Positions 39,481-46,783 of a DNA stretch of 64,000 nt are shown here, in pieces. A program made the position numbers and the translations under genes. Below the pieces are notes generated by a model, which had not been told where the DNA came from, ran no database searches, and saw only the letters and a list, made by a program, of their open reading frames with translations. Source of the stretch: Clostridiales bacterium (GTDB lineage: Bacteria; Bacillota; Clostridia; Oscillospirales; Oscillospiraceae); contig SFGJ01000001.1 in the NCBI GenBank assembly GCA_004557655.1, positions 62,001-126,000 on the forward strand, read 5' to 3'. Within the stretch, counting starts at the first letter, position 1, and every line of letters starts with the position of its first letter.

Positions 39481-39535
39481 AGTTTTCTCTCCATTCTTTT
39501 TTCCCGATATAATTTGCCTTCCGGATTCATTTTTT

Positions 39536-39569
39536 CAAAAAAAGAGCCTCTGTCATAGGGCAGAGGCTC
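39536..39569 (-). terminator. Terminator of the 2-oxoacid oxidoreductase operon
   Basis: On the minus strand: GAGCCTCTG, a 7-8-nt loop, CAGAGGCTC and a T-tract. It follows the ATP-binding protein gene. Confidence 0.85.
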
Positions 39570-39581
39570 CAACGAATCAGT

Positions 39582-40277
39582 TTACTTTCTATCCAGCCAA
39601 GTAGGGCGCATATAGAGTTTAATGGGGTAGATCACCATATCATCCATAGCTTTCTCAGCTTTGACCTTTTCCAGCTCCGGCACCAACGTTTCAATGCAAG
39701 TATTGTAGGTGATGGGCACATTCAGTTCCCGGGACAGATCTTTACATAGCTTGTAGCCCTTGAGAATATCTTCCACTTTGGTTTCACGCAGTAGATGTGT
39801 GTTGTTGATAAGCCCTTTAACTTTCAGTCCTGTTTCTGCTTCAATAGTTTGGATGTGGTATAAGGCGCCCTCTACGGTATCTGTTTCCGGTCGGTTGGCG
39901 TTGATCACAATGAGCATTTCACAGTCTGACTCGTCCACAAAGTACTTCTTGAACTGATTCAGCACCCGTGCGCCGGCATTATCGCCGCCCACATCGGCAA
40001 CCACGATGTAGTCTTTGTTCTCCAAGGGGGCCTTCATGCAAGCGGAAAGAGCCGGCAGATCCTCGGTAATATCATATCCAAAAGAATTGTGGTGCACGGC
40101 AATGTCCATATCCTCCAGGAATTCCTGCCGTTCCCTGCTGCGAAAGTAGGGATTGGCAATATCCATATCCAGGATAGCGACCTTATCAAATTGCTTTTTC
40201 AAGTTGATGACATGGTTCACGGAAAACTCTGTTTTACCGCTGCCATAATGGCCTACAATAAGCGTAATTCGTTTCAA
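39582..40277 (-). CDS. P-loop ATP-binding protein (CobQ/MinD-like) of the oxidoreductase operon
   Basis: A 231-residue SIMIBI-class nucleotide-binding protein. Walker A is GHYGSGKTEFS at residues 9-19. Next come LDMDIANPYFR (Walker A' region, about 36-46) and VADVGGDNAG (Walker B/switch, about 93-102), with an NKxD-like VINAN near 124. I know similar proteins at the end of clostridial 2-oxoacid:ferredoxin oxidoreductase operons. Here it is the last gene, 15 bases after the gamma subunit. A role in assembly or metal insertion for the enzyme is a guess. No membrane segments are seen. Confidence 0.7.
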   Translation of the reverse strand: MKRITLIVGHYGSGKTEFSVNHVINLKKQFDKVAILDMDIANPYFRSRERQEFLEDMDIAVHHNSFGYDITEDLPALSACMKAPLENKDYIVVADVGGDNAGARVLNQFKKYFVDESDCEMLIVINANRPETDTVEGALYHIQTIEAETGLKVKGLINNTHLLRETKVEDILKGYKLCKDLSRELNVPITYNTCIETLVPELEKVKAEKAMDDMVIYPIKLYMRPTWLDRK

Positions 40278-40292
40278 GGCAATTCTTCTTTC

Positions 40293-40826
40293 TTACTCTT
40301 TCCAAGCGGACAGAGCTGTCTTGTTGGCGGGAATCAGTTTTTCCTTCTTGCCGGTCATGGTCTTGGCCAGGACCTTGTCCATAATCTCCAGACTGACAAC
40401 ACCGGAAGCACGGATAATAGCGCCCAGCATGACCATATTTGCGGTCTTACCGTTGCCGACTTCCTGCTCAGCAATATGGGTGCAATCCACATAGTGGACA
40501 TTCACATCGGTGCGGCGAGCCTTATAGTTGATAACAGAAGCGTTCACGAACAGATGACCGCCGGGAACCAGCATGTCCTCGAACTTATCAAGAGAAGGAC
40601 CGTTCATAGCCACCAGCACATCACAGGAGGTGACCAGAGGAGAAGCAATGGGCTTGTCAGAAATGCAGACAGTGCAGTTGGCCGTACCGCCGCGCATCTC
40701 AGGGCCATAGGAGGGCATCCATGTGGCCTCTTTACCCTCGTACATTGCGGCGTAGGCCAACATCTGGCCGATCAAAAGCACGCCTTGGCCGCCGAATCCG
40801 GCCACAAAAACCTTTTTAGTAGCCAT
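40293..40826 (-). CDS. 2-oxoacid:ferredoxin oxidoreductase, gamma subunit
   Basis: A 177-residue subunit that, with alpha, beta and delta, oxidatively decarboxylates 2-oxoacids to acyl-CoA and reduces ferredoxin. It begins FVAGFGGQGVLLIGQMLAYAA (residues 6-26), the standard gamma-domain nucleotide/CoA-side motif, followed by PSYGPEMRGGTANCTV. The substrate could be 2-oxoglutarate or branched 2-oxoacids; the subunit alone does not tell. It lies immediately after the beta subunit gene with no gap. Confidence 0.9.
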   Translation of the reverse strand: MATKKVFVAGFGGQGVLLIGQMLAYAAMYEGKEATWMPSYGPEMRGGTANCTVCISDKPIASPLVTSCDVLVAMNGPSLDKFEDMLVPGGHLFVNASVINYKARRTDVNVHYVDCTHIAEQEVGNGKTANMVMLGAIIRASGVVSLEIMDKVLAKTMTGKKEKLIPANKTALSAWKE

Positions 40827-41582
40827 TTACTTTACCTCCTTGACTTCCTCGGGGCACTTGAACTGCTTCACAGGATAGTAAGGCATCATGTTCTCCCGCA
40901 GCCACTCCATAGACTTAGGAGCGGACAGACCCCAGTTGGTGGGGCAGATGGACAGGAACTCAACAAATGCGAAGCCCAGCTTCAGATCCTGCACCTTAAA
41001 AGCGCGGCGGATAGCGGATTTTGCTTTGCGGACATTAGCGGGCGAATCCAGAGATACACGCTCCACATACACTGCCCGGTCCTGGCAGGAGATCAGCTCA
41101 CACATACGCATGGGCATACCGGCCTGCTCCACAGTGCGGCCTTCCACGCAGGTGGTAGCCTTCTGGCCGATCAGGGTGGTGGGAGCCATCTGGCCGCCGG
41201 TCATGCCGTAAATAGCATTGTTAATAAAGAAAGTGCAGAACTTCTCACCACGCTCAGCGGCGTGAATGATCTCGTTGGTACCGATAGAAGCCAAATCGCC
41301 GTCACCCTGGTAGGTAAACACCGGAGAGTTGGGATGCACGCGCTTAATGCCGGAGGCAACAGCGGGCGCACGGCCATGGGGAGACTCGATCATATCAACA
41401 TTCATGTATTGGTGCGCCACAATGGAGCAGCCAACGGGAGAAACAGCGATGCAGTTGCCCAGGTCGCCACGCTCTTCCAGCACTTCCATAATCAAGCGAT
41501 GAGCAATACCGTGAGTACAACCGGGGCAATAATGCATCTCGGTCTCACGCATACCTTTGGTATATTCAAATACGGGCTTCAA
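40827..41582 (-). CDS. 2-oxoacid:ferredoxin oxidoreductase, beta (ThDP-binding) subunit
   Basis: A 251-residue thiamine-diphosphate-binding subunit. MHYCPGCTHGIAHRLI lies at residues 16-31. The ThDP/Mg motif is TYQGDGDLASIGTNEIIHAAERG followed by FFINNAIYGMTGGQMAPTT (about 94-136). This TGGQ-PTT block is typical of VorA/KorB-type enzymes. It lies one base after the alpha subunit gene in the same direction. Confidence 0.92.
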   Translation of the reverse strand: MKPVFEYTKGMRETEMHYCPGCTHGIAHRLIMEVLEERGDLGNCIAVSPVGCSIVAHQYMNVDMIESPHGRAPAVASGIKRVHPNSPVFTYQGDGDLASIGTNEIIHAAERGEKFCTFFINNAIYGMTGGQMAPTTLIGQKATTCVEGRTVEQAGMPMRMCELISCQDRAVYVERVSLDSPANVRKAKSAIRRAFKVQDLKLGFAFVEFLSICPTNWGLSAPKSMEWLRENMMPYYPVKQFKCPEEVKEVK

Positions 41583-41583
41583 C

Positions 41584-42663
41584 TTACTTCACCTCCATAA
41601 TCTTCTTGGTCCGGTCAACGATCTCCTGGGGATCCAGCAGCATACCACCGACACGGTTAATGAGGCTGACGGGCAGCTTGCATTCCACGGCCAGTTTCAC
41701 ATCATAAATCATCTGGCCCTGAGACAGCTCCACAGAGATGATGTGCTTAGTGGTGTTGAAGTCGATCTCCTTAAAGGCGTTGTTGGGGAAGGGCCACAGG
41801 GTCTTGGGGCGAATTAAACCGACTTTGATGCCCTCGTTGGTCAGAATCTCCATAGCCTCCATAGCAATACGAGAGGTGGAACCATAAGCCACGAACACAA
41901 CCTCGGCGCCGGCAAGATCACGGGACTCCCAATCCTGCAGCTCTCGCTCGGCCTTCTCGTACTTGGGCCAATACTCGTTGATGTAGTTCTCCAGCAGCTC
42001 CTGCTTGAGCCAAACAGAGTTGATAGCATGACGGTCTCTCTTGTTTTTGTGGCCGGTCAGAGCATAGGGCTTCACCATGGGGATCTCGTCCTCGGTGGGA
42101 GCAGCCTTAGCCTCGGGCATCAGAACAGGCTCCATCATCTGGCCCAGCATACCGTCGGCAGCGATGATGACAGGATTTCTGTACTCATCAGCCAAATCGA
42201 AAGCCTTGCCGATCATGTCAATGGCTTCCTGAATGGAGTTGGGAGCTAAGACGATGGTATGATAGTCGCCGTTAGACCCGCCGCGGGTGACCTGATTATA
42301 GTCAGCCTGGCCGGGCTGGATGGAACCAATGCCGGGACCTCCGCGCATGACGTTGATAATGACAACGGGCAGCTCTACAGAGCAGAGCAGACCAATGGAC
42401 TCCTGCATCAGAGCAATACCGGGAGAAGAAGAGGTGATGAGCACACGGCCGCCGGCAGCAGCAGCTCCGTAAGCCATGTTGATTGCGCCCAACTCAGACT
42501 CAGCCTGAATGAACGCACCACCGGCCTTCTTCAGCTCTCTGGACATATACTCGGGGACCTCGCTCTGCGGGGTGATGGGGTAACCGAAATAGTATCTGCA
42601 GCCGGCGTTGATAGCGGCGGCAGCGAAGGCTTCGTTACCCTTCATTAATTTCTTTTCTGCCAT
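41584..42663 (-). CDS. vorB: 2-oxoacid:ferredoxin oxidoreductase, alpha subunit (VorB/KorA type)
   Basis: A 359-residue pyrimidine-domain subunit. The opening KLMKGNEAFAAAAINAGCRYYFGYPITPQSEVPEY (residues 4-38), TSSPGIALMQESIGLL and GPGIGSIQPGQADYNQVTRGG (about 109-130) are those of proteins usually named VorB (3-methyl-2-oxobutanoate:ferredoxin oxidoreductase). The related KorA of the 2-oxoglutarate enzyme is a close alternative. It follows the ferredoxin-like subunit gene by 19 bases. In a gut-type anaerobe the enzyme would serve branched-chain amino acid fermentation or reductive carboxylation; this is inference. Confidence 0.88.
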   Translation of the reverse strand: MAEKKLMKGNEAFAAAAINAGCRYYFGYPITPQSEVPEYMSRELKKAGGAFIQAESELGAINMAYGAAAAGGRVLITSSSPGIALMQESIGLLCSVELPVVIINVMRGGPGIGSIQPGQADYNQVTRGGSNGDYHTIVLAPNSIQEAIDMIGKAFDLADEYRNPVIIAADGMLGQMMEPVLMPEAKAAPTEDEIPMVKPYALTGHKNKRDRHAINSVWLKQELLENYINEYWPKYEKAERELQDWESRDLAGAEVVFVAYGSTSRIAMEAMEILTNEGIKVGLIRPKTLWPFPNNAFKEIDFNTTKHIISVELSQGQMIYDVKLAVECKLPVSLINRVGGMLLDPQEIVDRTKKIMEVK

Positions 42664-42682
42664 TTCTTTGTTACCCTCCTAC

Positions 42683-42904
42683 TTATTCCTCAACATAGAC
42701 ATTGATAATGCCGTCCGGGCACATCAATGCGCAGCTGGCACAAGCAATACACTTGTCCGGATCCGTCACGCTGATGGGATGATAGCCCTTTCTGTTCACA
42801 GCAACATCATCAAGCTTCAGGATCTTCATAGGGCATGCGTTCACACAAAGTTCGCAGCCCTTGCAACGGTCTGCTCTGAAAACCAGTTTTCCTTTCTTTG
42901 CCAC
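42683..42904 (-). CDS. 2-oxoacid:ferredoxin oxidoreductase, delta (2[4Fe-4S]) subunit
   Basis: A 73-residue ferredoxin-like subunit. Two clusters are bound by CKGCELCVNACP (about residues 14-25) and CIACASCALMCP (about 52-63). The open frame begins at 42949. The GTG at 42904, with AAAGGAAG upstream, gives a family-like start (AKKGKLVFRADRC) and lies downstream of the promoter. It is the first gene of the five-gene operon. Confidence 0.9.
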   Translation of the reverse strand: MAKKGKLVFRADRCKGCELCVNACPMKILKLDDVAVNRKGYHPISVTDPDKCIACASCALMCPDGIINVYVEE

Positions 42905-42960
42905 TTGACTCACTTCCTTTTCTGTTTTCCGGCGGAAAATAATCTCCACCCGATGATTAT

Positions 42961-42989
42961 ATTATAACGAAAAATGGCAGGACAGTCAA
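42961..42989 (-). promoter_or_regulatory. Sigma-A promoter of the 2-oxoacid oxidoreductase operon
   Basis: On the minus strand: TTGACT (42989-42984), 17 nt, TATAAT (42966-42961): a near-consensus promoter. Confidence 0.88.
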
Positions 42990-43107
42990 CGAAATTAATT
43001 CCCATGTAATTGTTTAAATCAAGATTTCATCTATTTATTTAAAATTGAGAATAAATTTTGTGCAAGTTTTTTCGCCGTTTATTCTGCAGAAAGTCTTGTT
43101 GCACATG

Positions 43108-43124
43108 GTTTCTCATTGTGAAAC
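43108..43124. promoter_or_regulatory. Inverted repeat, possible operator
   Basis: GTTTC (43108-43112), 7 nt, GAAAC (43120-43124), just upstream of the -35 of the XRE regulator gene. A candidate autoregulatory site, unproven. Confidence 0.35.
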
Positions 43125-43130
43125 AAATTG

Positions 43131-43159
43131 TTGACTTTCTTGAAGAGTATTGCTATAAT
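43131..43159 (+). promoter_or_regulatory. Sigma-A promoter of the XRE regulator gene
   Basis: TTGACT (43131-43136), 17 nt, TATAAT (43154-43159), 25 bases before the ATG. Confidence 0.88.
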
Positions 43160-43183
43160 TTACTAAAATAGGAGGTGGGGCCT

Positions 43184-43915
43184 ATGAGTTCCTTTTGCTA
43201 CCATGTGGGTCAGCGTATAAAAAAGTACAGAAAAAGCCGGGGATATACCATTGAGCAGTTCTCGGCCATGATCAATAAGAGCAAGGCAACGGTCTCTAAA
43301 TATGAAAATGGAACCATTACCATTGACATTGAGACCCTCTATATTATTTCTCAAAAACTGGACATTGATCTAAAATGTTTTCTGGACTACCAGCCCCCAG
43401 TCCTGCGTAATGAGCCGGTGCTGCCCAAGAATTTTTATTTTAATCAGCCCCGAGCCTATATGTACTTCTTTGACGGCCGCATCCGTCAGATCGTCCGTTC
43501 CTTGCTGTGCTTCTCCCCTTCCACGGCCGGCGAGTCCGTAGATGTGATGCTCTATGTAGGTGTAGAGGATTTTTCTAATCCAGATCGATGCCAGCATCTG
43601 TTTACCGGCGAAATGAAGGCTTTTGATACCATTACTCACATGGTGTTGAATAATCAGATCAATGATGCCGAAAAAATGTACATCTGCATGCTCAATCCTA
43701 TGCAGACCCGCACCCCGGCCATCGGCCTCCTCTCCGGCATCGGCAGTACGCCTTTCTTTGCGCCCATAGCGCTCAAGACCCTGATTTCCAAGGAGCCGCT
43801 GGAGGAGAATGACCGCCTGCTCAACACGATAAAGCTGGATAAGGACGACTATCACCTACTGAAATACTACAATATGATGGTGGTCAATCGTCCCGCTGCG
43901 CAGTTTTTAGAATAA
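43184..43915 (+). CDS. XRE family helix-turn-helix regulator
   Basis: A 243-residue DNA-binding protein. The N-terminal Cro/C1-type HTH is at about residues 6-66 (RIKKYRKSRGYTIEQFSAMINKSKATVSKYENG, then LYIISQKLDIDLKCFLD). The C-terminal 170 residues form an unrecognised domain that may sense a ligand. The ATG at 43184 has AGGAGG seven bases upstream; an in-frame GTG at 43175 overlaps that site. The gene diverges from the 2-oxoacid oxidoreductase operon, which it may regulate. That link is inferred from position only. Confidence 0.85.
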   Translation: MSSFCYHVGQRIKKYRKSRGYTIEQFSAMINKSKATVSKYENGTITIDIETLYIISQKLDIDLKCFLDYQPPVLRNEPVLPKNFYFNQPRAYMYFFDGRIRQIVRSLLCFSPSTAGESVDVMLYVGVEDFSNPDRCQHLFTGEMKAFDTITHMVLNNQINDAEKMYICMLNPMQTRTPAIGLLSGIGSTPFFAPIALKTLISKEPLEENDRLLNTIKLDKDDYHLLKYYNMMVVNRPAAQFLE

Positions 43916-43928
43916 TATTTCCACTTTA

Positions 43929-43951
43929 GTGCCGGATCTGAGATCCGGCAC
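43929..43951. terminator. Inverted repeat between converging genes, probable terminator
   Basis: GTGCCGGATCT / AGATCCGGCAC, 11-bp arms with only one base between them. No T-tract is seen on either strand, so confidence is moderate. It lies between the XRE gene (+) and sigE (-). Confidence 0.5.
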
Positions 43952-43957
43952 AATCTC

Positions 43958-44662
43958 TTAGCTCATTTTCTGTATTTCACGCTTCAGTCGCAGGATGATC
44001 CGCTTTTCCAGACGGGAGATATAGGATTGTGAGATACCCATTCTGTCAGCCACTTCCTTTTGGGTCATCTCTTTTTTTCCTCCTAAGCCAAAGCGAAGTG
44101 TGATAATATCGCGCTCTCTTCTGGATAGTTTTCCAACAGCATCCCGTAGCAGCTTCCTGTCCACATCTGCTTCTATGGGTCGCATTACTGTATCTCCATC
44201 TGTGCCCAGCACATCACTAAGAAGCAATTCTTTTCCGTCCCAGTCTGTACTCAGTGGCTCATCGAAGCTGACCTCAACCCTTTGACCGGCATTTTTTCGC
44301 AGGTACATGAGGATCTCATTCTCAATGCATCGGGAGGCGTAGGTGGCCAGTTTGATATTTTTGTCAGCCCGGAAAGTATTGATGGCTTTTATCAGGCCAA
44401 TGGTACCAATGGATATAAGATCTTCCATATTTATTCCTGTGTTCTCAAATCTTCGAGCCAAGTAAACCACAAGCCGCAGATTCCGTTCAATCAGCGTCTG
44501 TCGCACGGAAAAATCTCCCTGTCCCATTCGGGCGATCAGCTCTGTTTCCTCCGTTCTTGTTAATGGTTGCGGAAGCGTATCGCTGCCGCCTATGTACATG
44601 ACCTTATCCGGCCTGGCGATCCGCAGCAGCCAGATCCACATCCGCCTCAGCAGCCTTTTCAA
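43958..44662 (-). CDS. sigE: Sporulation sigma factor SigE (mother cell)
   Basis: A 234-residue sigma-70 factor made as an inactive precursor. The hydrophobic/basic pro-sequence covers about residues 1-25 (starting KRLLRRMWIWLLRIARPDK). Region 2 contains LIERNLRLVVYLARRFENTGINMEDLISIGTIGLIKAINTF and region 4 contains MTQKEVADRMGISQSYISRLEKRI. SpoIIGA, encoded just upstream, removes the pro-sequence. The start is a TTG with a strong GGGAGGAGA ribosome site. It overlaps the end of spoIIGA by 59 bases. Active SigE should drive the spoIIIA, spoIVA and cwlD promoters seen here. Confidence 0.95.
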   Translation of the reverse strand: MKRLLRRMWIWLLRIARPDKVMYIGGSDTLPQPLTRTEETELIARMGQGDFSVRQTLIERNLRLVVYLARRFENTGINMEDLISIGTIGLIKAINTFRADKNIKLATYASRCIENEILMYLRKNAGQRVEVSFDEPLSTDWDGKELLLSDVLGTDGDTVMRPIEADVDRKLLRDAVGKLSRRERDIITLRFGLGGKKEMTQKEVADRMGISQSYISRLEKRIILRLKREIQKMS

Positions 44663-45527
44663 TTCTCTCCTCCCTTTCAGATCCGCCCCACAGGGCGCAG
44701 TATCCTCCCCCGTCGCTCACCGGCCCGGTTGATAGGGCAATAAGCGTATGGGGAATTTTTCTGCGACGAAGCACAATGTAATCACTGCGCACAGCCAGCA
44801 ACAGACCTGACTCCGTACCAACACTGCAAAAAGGCAAAAGAGTAAAACGCAGTTCACTCCCGGCGGCATAGAGCCTTTCCATGGTCTCTTCCGGCGAATA
44901 TTTTTCCATAAGTATCCGCACGTCCATTTCCGGCAACAAATCCAACAGAGCCGACTGCTCCATCACCAGCACCGGACGTCCATCAACCGGATTCCTCAGT
45001 GTATTACCTGTATCATGAAGTGCTGTAAAGCTATTTACCTTTCCATTTATGGACACCTGAACAGTCATCAATTCGCCTCCTCCATGCCTGGCTCCCTGCC
45101 GAAAGAGTAGATGCAGCACAACGGATAAGACTGCTGTTCCACCCAAAAGCAGTTTCCAATCAATTTCTGCCCGATAGATCTTCCCCAACAGCAACTCCGG
45201 CGCGCCAATGCAGAATCCAACAGCCAGAACGATTCCGGCCAACGCCCCGGACAGCAGGAAGAACAGACCAATCAACTTGATTATATGCCGTTCTCGGCCA
45301 AAGGCAATCCAAGCCATACCCGCGCCGACAGCAATTTTACACACCGGATGTGACAGCCAGATAAGCCCCGGCAGAAAAATTGCGGATGCATACAGTCCCC
45401 CTCCTGCAGAACACAGCAGAAAGCGTAGGCGGCGCAGGGGAGTTCCTGCCAGCTTTGCCGCTGCTAACAGTAGCAGATAATCCACCGCAAGATTCAACAC
45501 AAATACACGGTCTAAATAAATACTCAT
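44604..45527 (-). CDS. spoIIGA: Sigma-E processing peptidase SpoIIGA
   Basis: A 307-residue membrane aspartic protease that cleaves pro-SigE. Five hydrophobic helices occupy about residues 1-145. The cytoplasmic protease domain follows, with the catalytic aspartate in the LHDTGNTL motif (Asp172). The start is the ATG at 45527, preceded by GGAGGTGG; the open frame begins nine bases earlier. A TATAAT lies about 30 bases upstream, but no clear -35 is seen, as expected for a Spo0A-activated promoter. Its 3' end runs 59 bases into sigE. Confidence 0.93.
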   Translation of the reverse strand: MSIYLDRVFVLNLAVDYLLLLAAAKLAGTPLRRLRFLLCSAGGGLYASAIFLPGLIWLSHPVCKIAVGAGMAWIAFGRERHIIKLIGLFFLLSGALAGIVLAVGFCIGAPELLLGKIYRAEIDWKLLLGGTAVLSVVLHLLFRQGARHGGGELMTVQVSINGKVNSFTALHDTGNTLRNPVDGRPVLVMEQSALLDLLPEMDVRILMEKYSPEETMERLYAAGSELRFTLLPFCSVGTESGLLLAVRSDYIVLRRRKIPHTLIALSTGPVSDGGGYCALWGGSEREERIEKAAEADVDLAAADRQAG

Positions 45528-45596
45528 ATGTTCCACCTCCCTGCCTGCTCATTGATTATATCGCTGCCCGAGCGTAAAATCCGTCATATCCGGGCG

Positions 45597-45630
45597 TAAA
45601 AAAAGTACCCCGCCGGAATTGGCGGGGTAC
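45597..45630 (-). terminator. Terminator after fba
   Basis: Perfect 10-bp arms GTACCCCGCC / GGCGGGGTAC with T7 on the minus strand. Confidence 0.93.
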
Positions 45631-45656
45631 AAAGCGCAAGATGCGGCAGTTTTGGC

Positions 45657-46595
45657 TCAGAAAGCCTTCCCTTCACAGCCCAGAACATCCACGATCTTGT
45701 GGGACACCATGTCCTCAATAGCCTGACGGGCAGGCTTGAGATACTGGCGGGGATCAAAGTGATCCGGATGCATAGTCAGGTATTCGCGGATAGATGCGGT
45801 CATGGCCAGCCGTAGGTCGGAATCAATATTGATTTTGCATACAGCCATGGAAGCGGCCTTACGAAGCTGATCCTCCGGTACACCGATTGCTCCGGGCATA
45901 TTGCCGCCGAACTTGTTGATCTTTTCCACAAATTCCTGGGGAACGGAGGAAGAACCATGCAGCACAATCGGGAATCCGGGCAGCTTCTTCTCTACTTCCT
46001 CCAGTACGTCAAACCGGAGCTGAGGCTTGGTGCCGGGCTTAAATTTGTATGCGCCGTGGCTTGTGCCGATAGCGATGGCAAGGGAATCGCAGCCGGTCTT
46101 GGAAACGAACTCTTCCACCTCCTCGGGACGGGTGTAGGAGGAATCCTCAGCAGAAACATTAACCTCATCCTCAATTCCGGCCAAAGTGCCCAACTCAGCC
46201 TCCACTACTACACCGCGGTCATGCGCATACTCCACCACCTGACGGGTCAGCGCAATATTTTCAGCAAAAGGCTTAGAGGAAGCGTCGATCATAACAGAGG
46301 TAAAGCCATCGTCGATGCAGCTCTTGCAGATCTCAAAGCTGTCGCCGTGGTCCAAATGGAGGCAAATGGGCAGACCGGTCTCGATGACTGCGGCCTCTAC
46401 CAGTTTCATCAGATAGGTACGGTTGGCATAGCTGCGAGCACCCTTGGACACCTGCAGGATCACCGGAGCCTTCAGCTTGGCGGCAGCACCGGTAATACCC
46501 TGAATGATCTCCATATTGTTCACATTGAATGCGCCGATGGCGTAGCCGCCCTTATAGGCTTTTTCAAACATTTCCTTAGAAGTAACCAGAGGCAT
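45657..46595 (-). CDS. fba: Class II fructose-1,6-bisphosphate aldolase
   Basis: A zinc-dependent aldolase of glycolysis, 312 residues. Zinc ligand region PICLHLDHGDSFEIC lies at about residues 75-89. VVVEAELGTLAGIEDEV carries the catalytic glutamates, and SLAIAIGTSHGAYKF and LVLHGSSSVP-like IVLHGSSSVP supply further zinc and phosphate contacts. GAFNVNNMEIIQG at the N-terminus is also typical. An AAGGAG ribosome site precedes the ATG. It is transcribed divergently from phosphofructokinase, so two glycolytic genes share one intergenic control region. Confidence 0.95.
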   Translation of the reverse strand: MPLVTSKEMFEKAYKGGYAIGAFNVNNMEIIQGITGAAAKLKAPVILQVSKGARSYANRTYLMKLVEAAVIETGLPICLHLDHGDSFEICKSCIDDGFTSVMIDASSKPFAENIALTRQVVEYAHDRGVVVEAELGTLAGIEDEVNVSAEDSSYTRPEEVEEFVSKTGCDSLAIAIGTSHGAYKFKPGTKPQLRFDVLEEVEKKLPGFPIVLHGSSSVPQEFVEKINKFGGNMPGAIGVPEDQLRKAASMAVCKINIDSDLRLAMTASIREYLTMHPDHFDPRQYLKPARQAIEDMVSHKIVDVLGCEGKAF

Positions 46596-46656
46596 AATTG
46601 TATTCTCCTTTTCATCATTATTTCTTGAGTCGGACAGTCTCCATTACATGCAGTAA

Positions 46657-46684
46657 ATTGTATCATATTTTTTTTAATTTGCAA
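46657..46684 (-). promoter_or_regulatory. Sigma-A promoter of fba
   Basis: On the minus strand: TTGCAA (46684-46679), 16 nt, TACAAT (46662-46657). Confidence 0.65.
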
Positions 46685-46694
46685 GGGTTTGGCG

Positions 46695-46723
46695 TTTACT
46701 TTTTGAAGATTTCATGGTAAAAT
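46695..46723 (+). promoter_or_regulatory. Sigma-A promoter of pfk
   Basis: TTTACT (46695-46700), 17 nt, TAAAAT (46718-46723), about 60 bases before the ATG. Confidence 0.6.
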
Positions 46724-46783
46724 AGAATAACAAAAAAGTATCAAAATATTCCAATACTTTTCATTTTAGGAGGATTTTGTTTC

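Noticed and set aside
40089..41600. A 503-codon open frame on the plus strand
   Set aside because: It is antisense to the 2-oxoacid oxidoreductase genes, whose translations carry clear family motifs. The His- and Gly-rich product is a codon-usage shadow.
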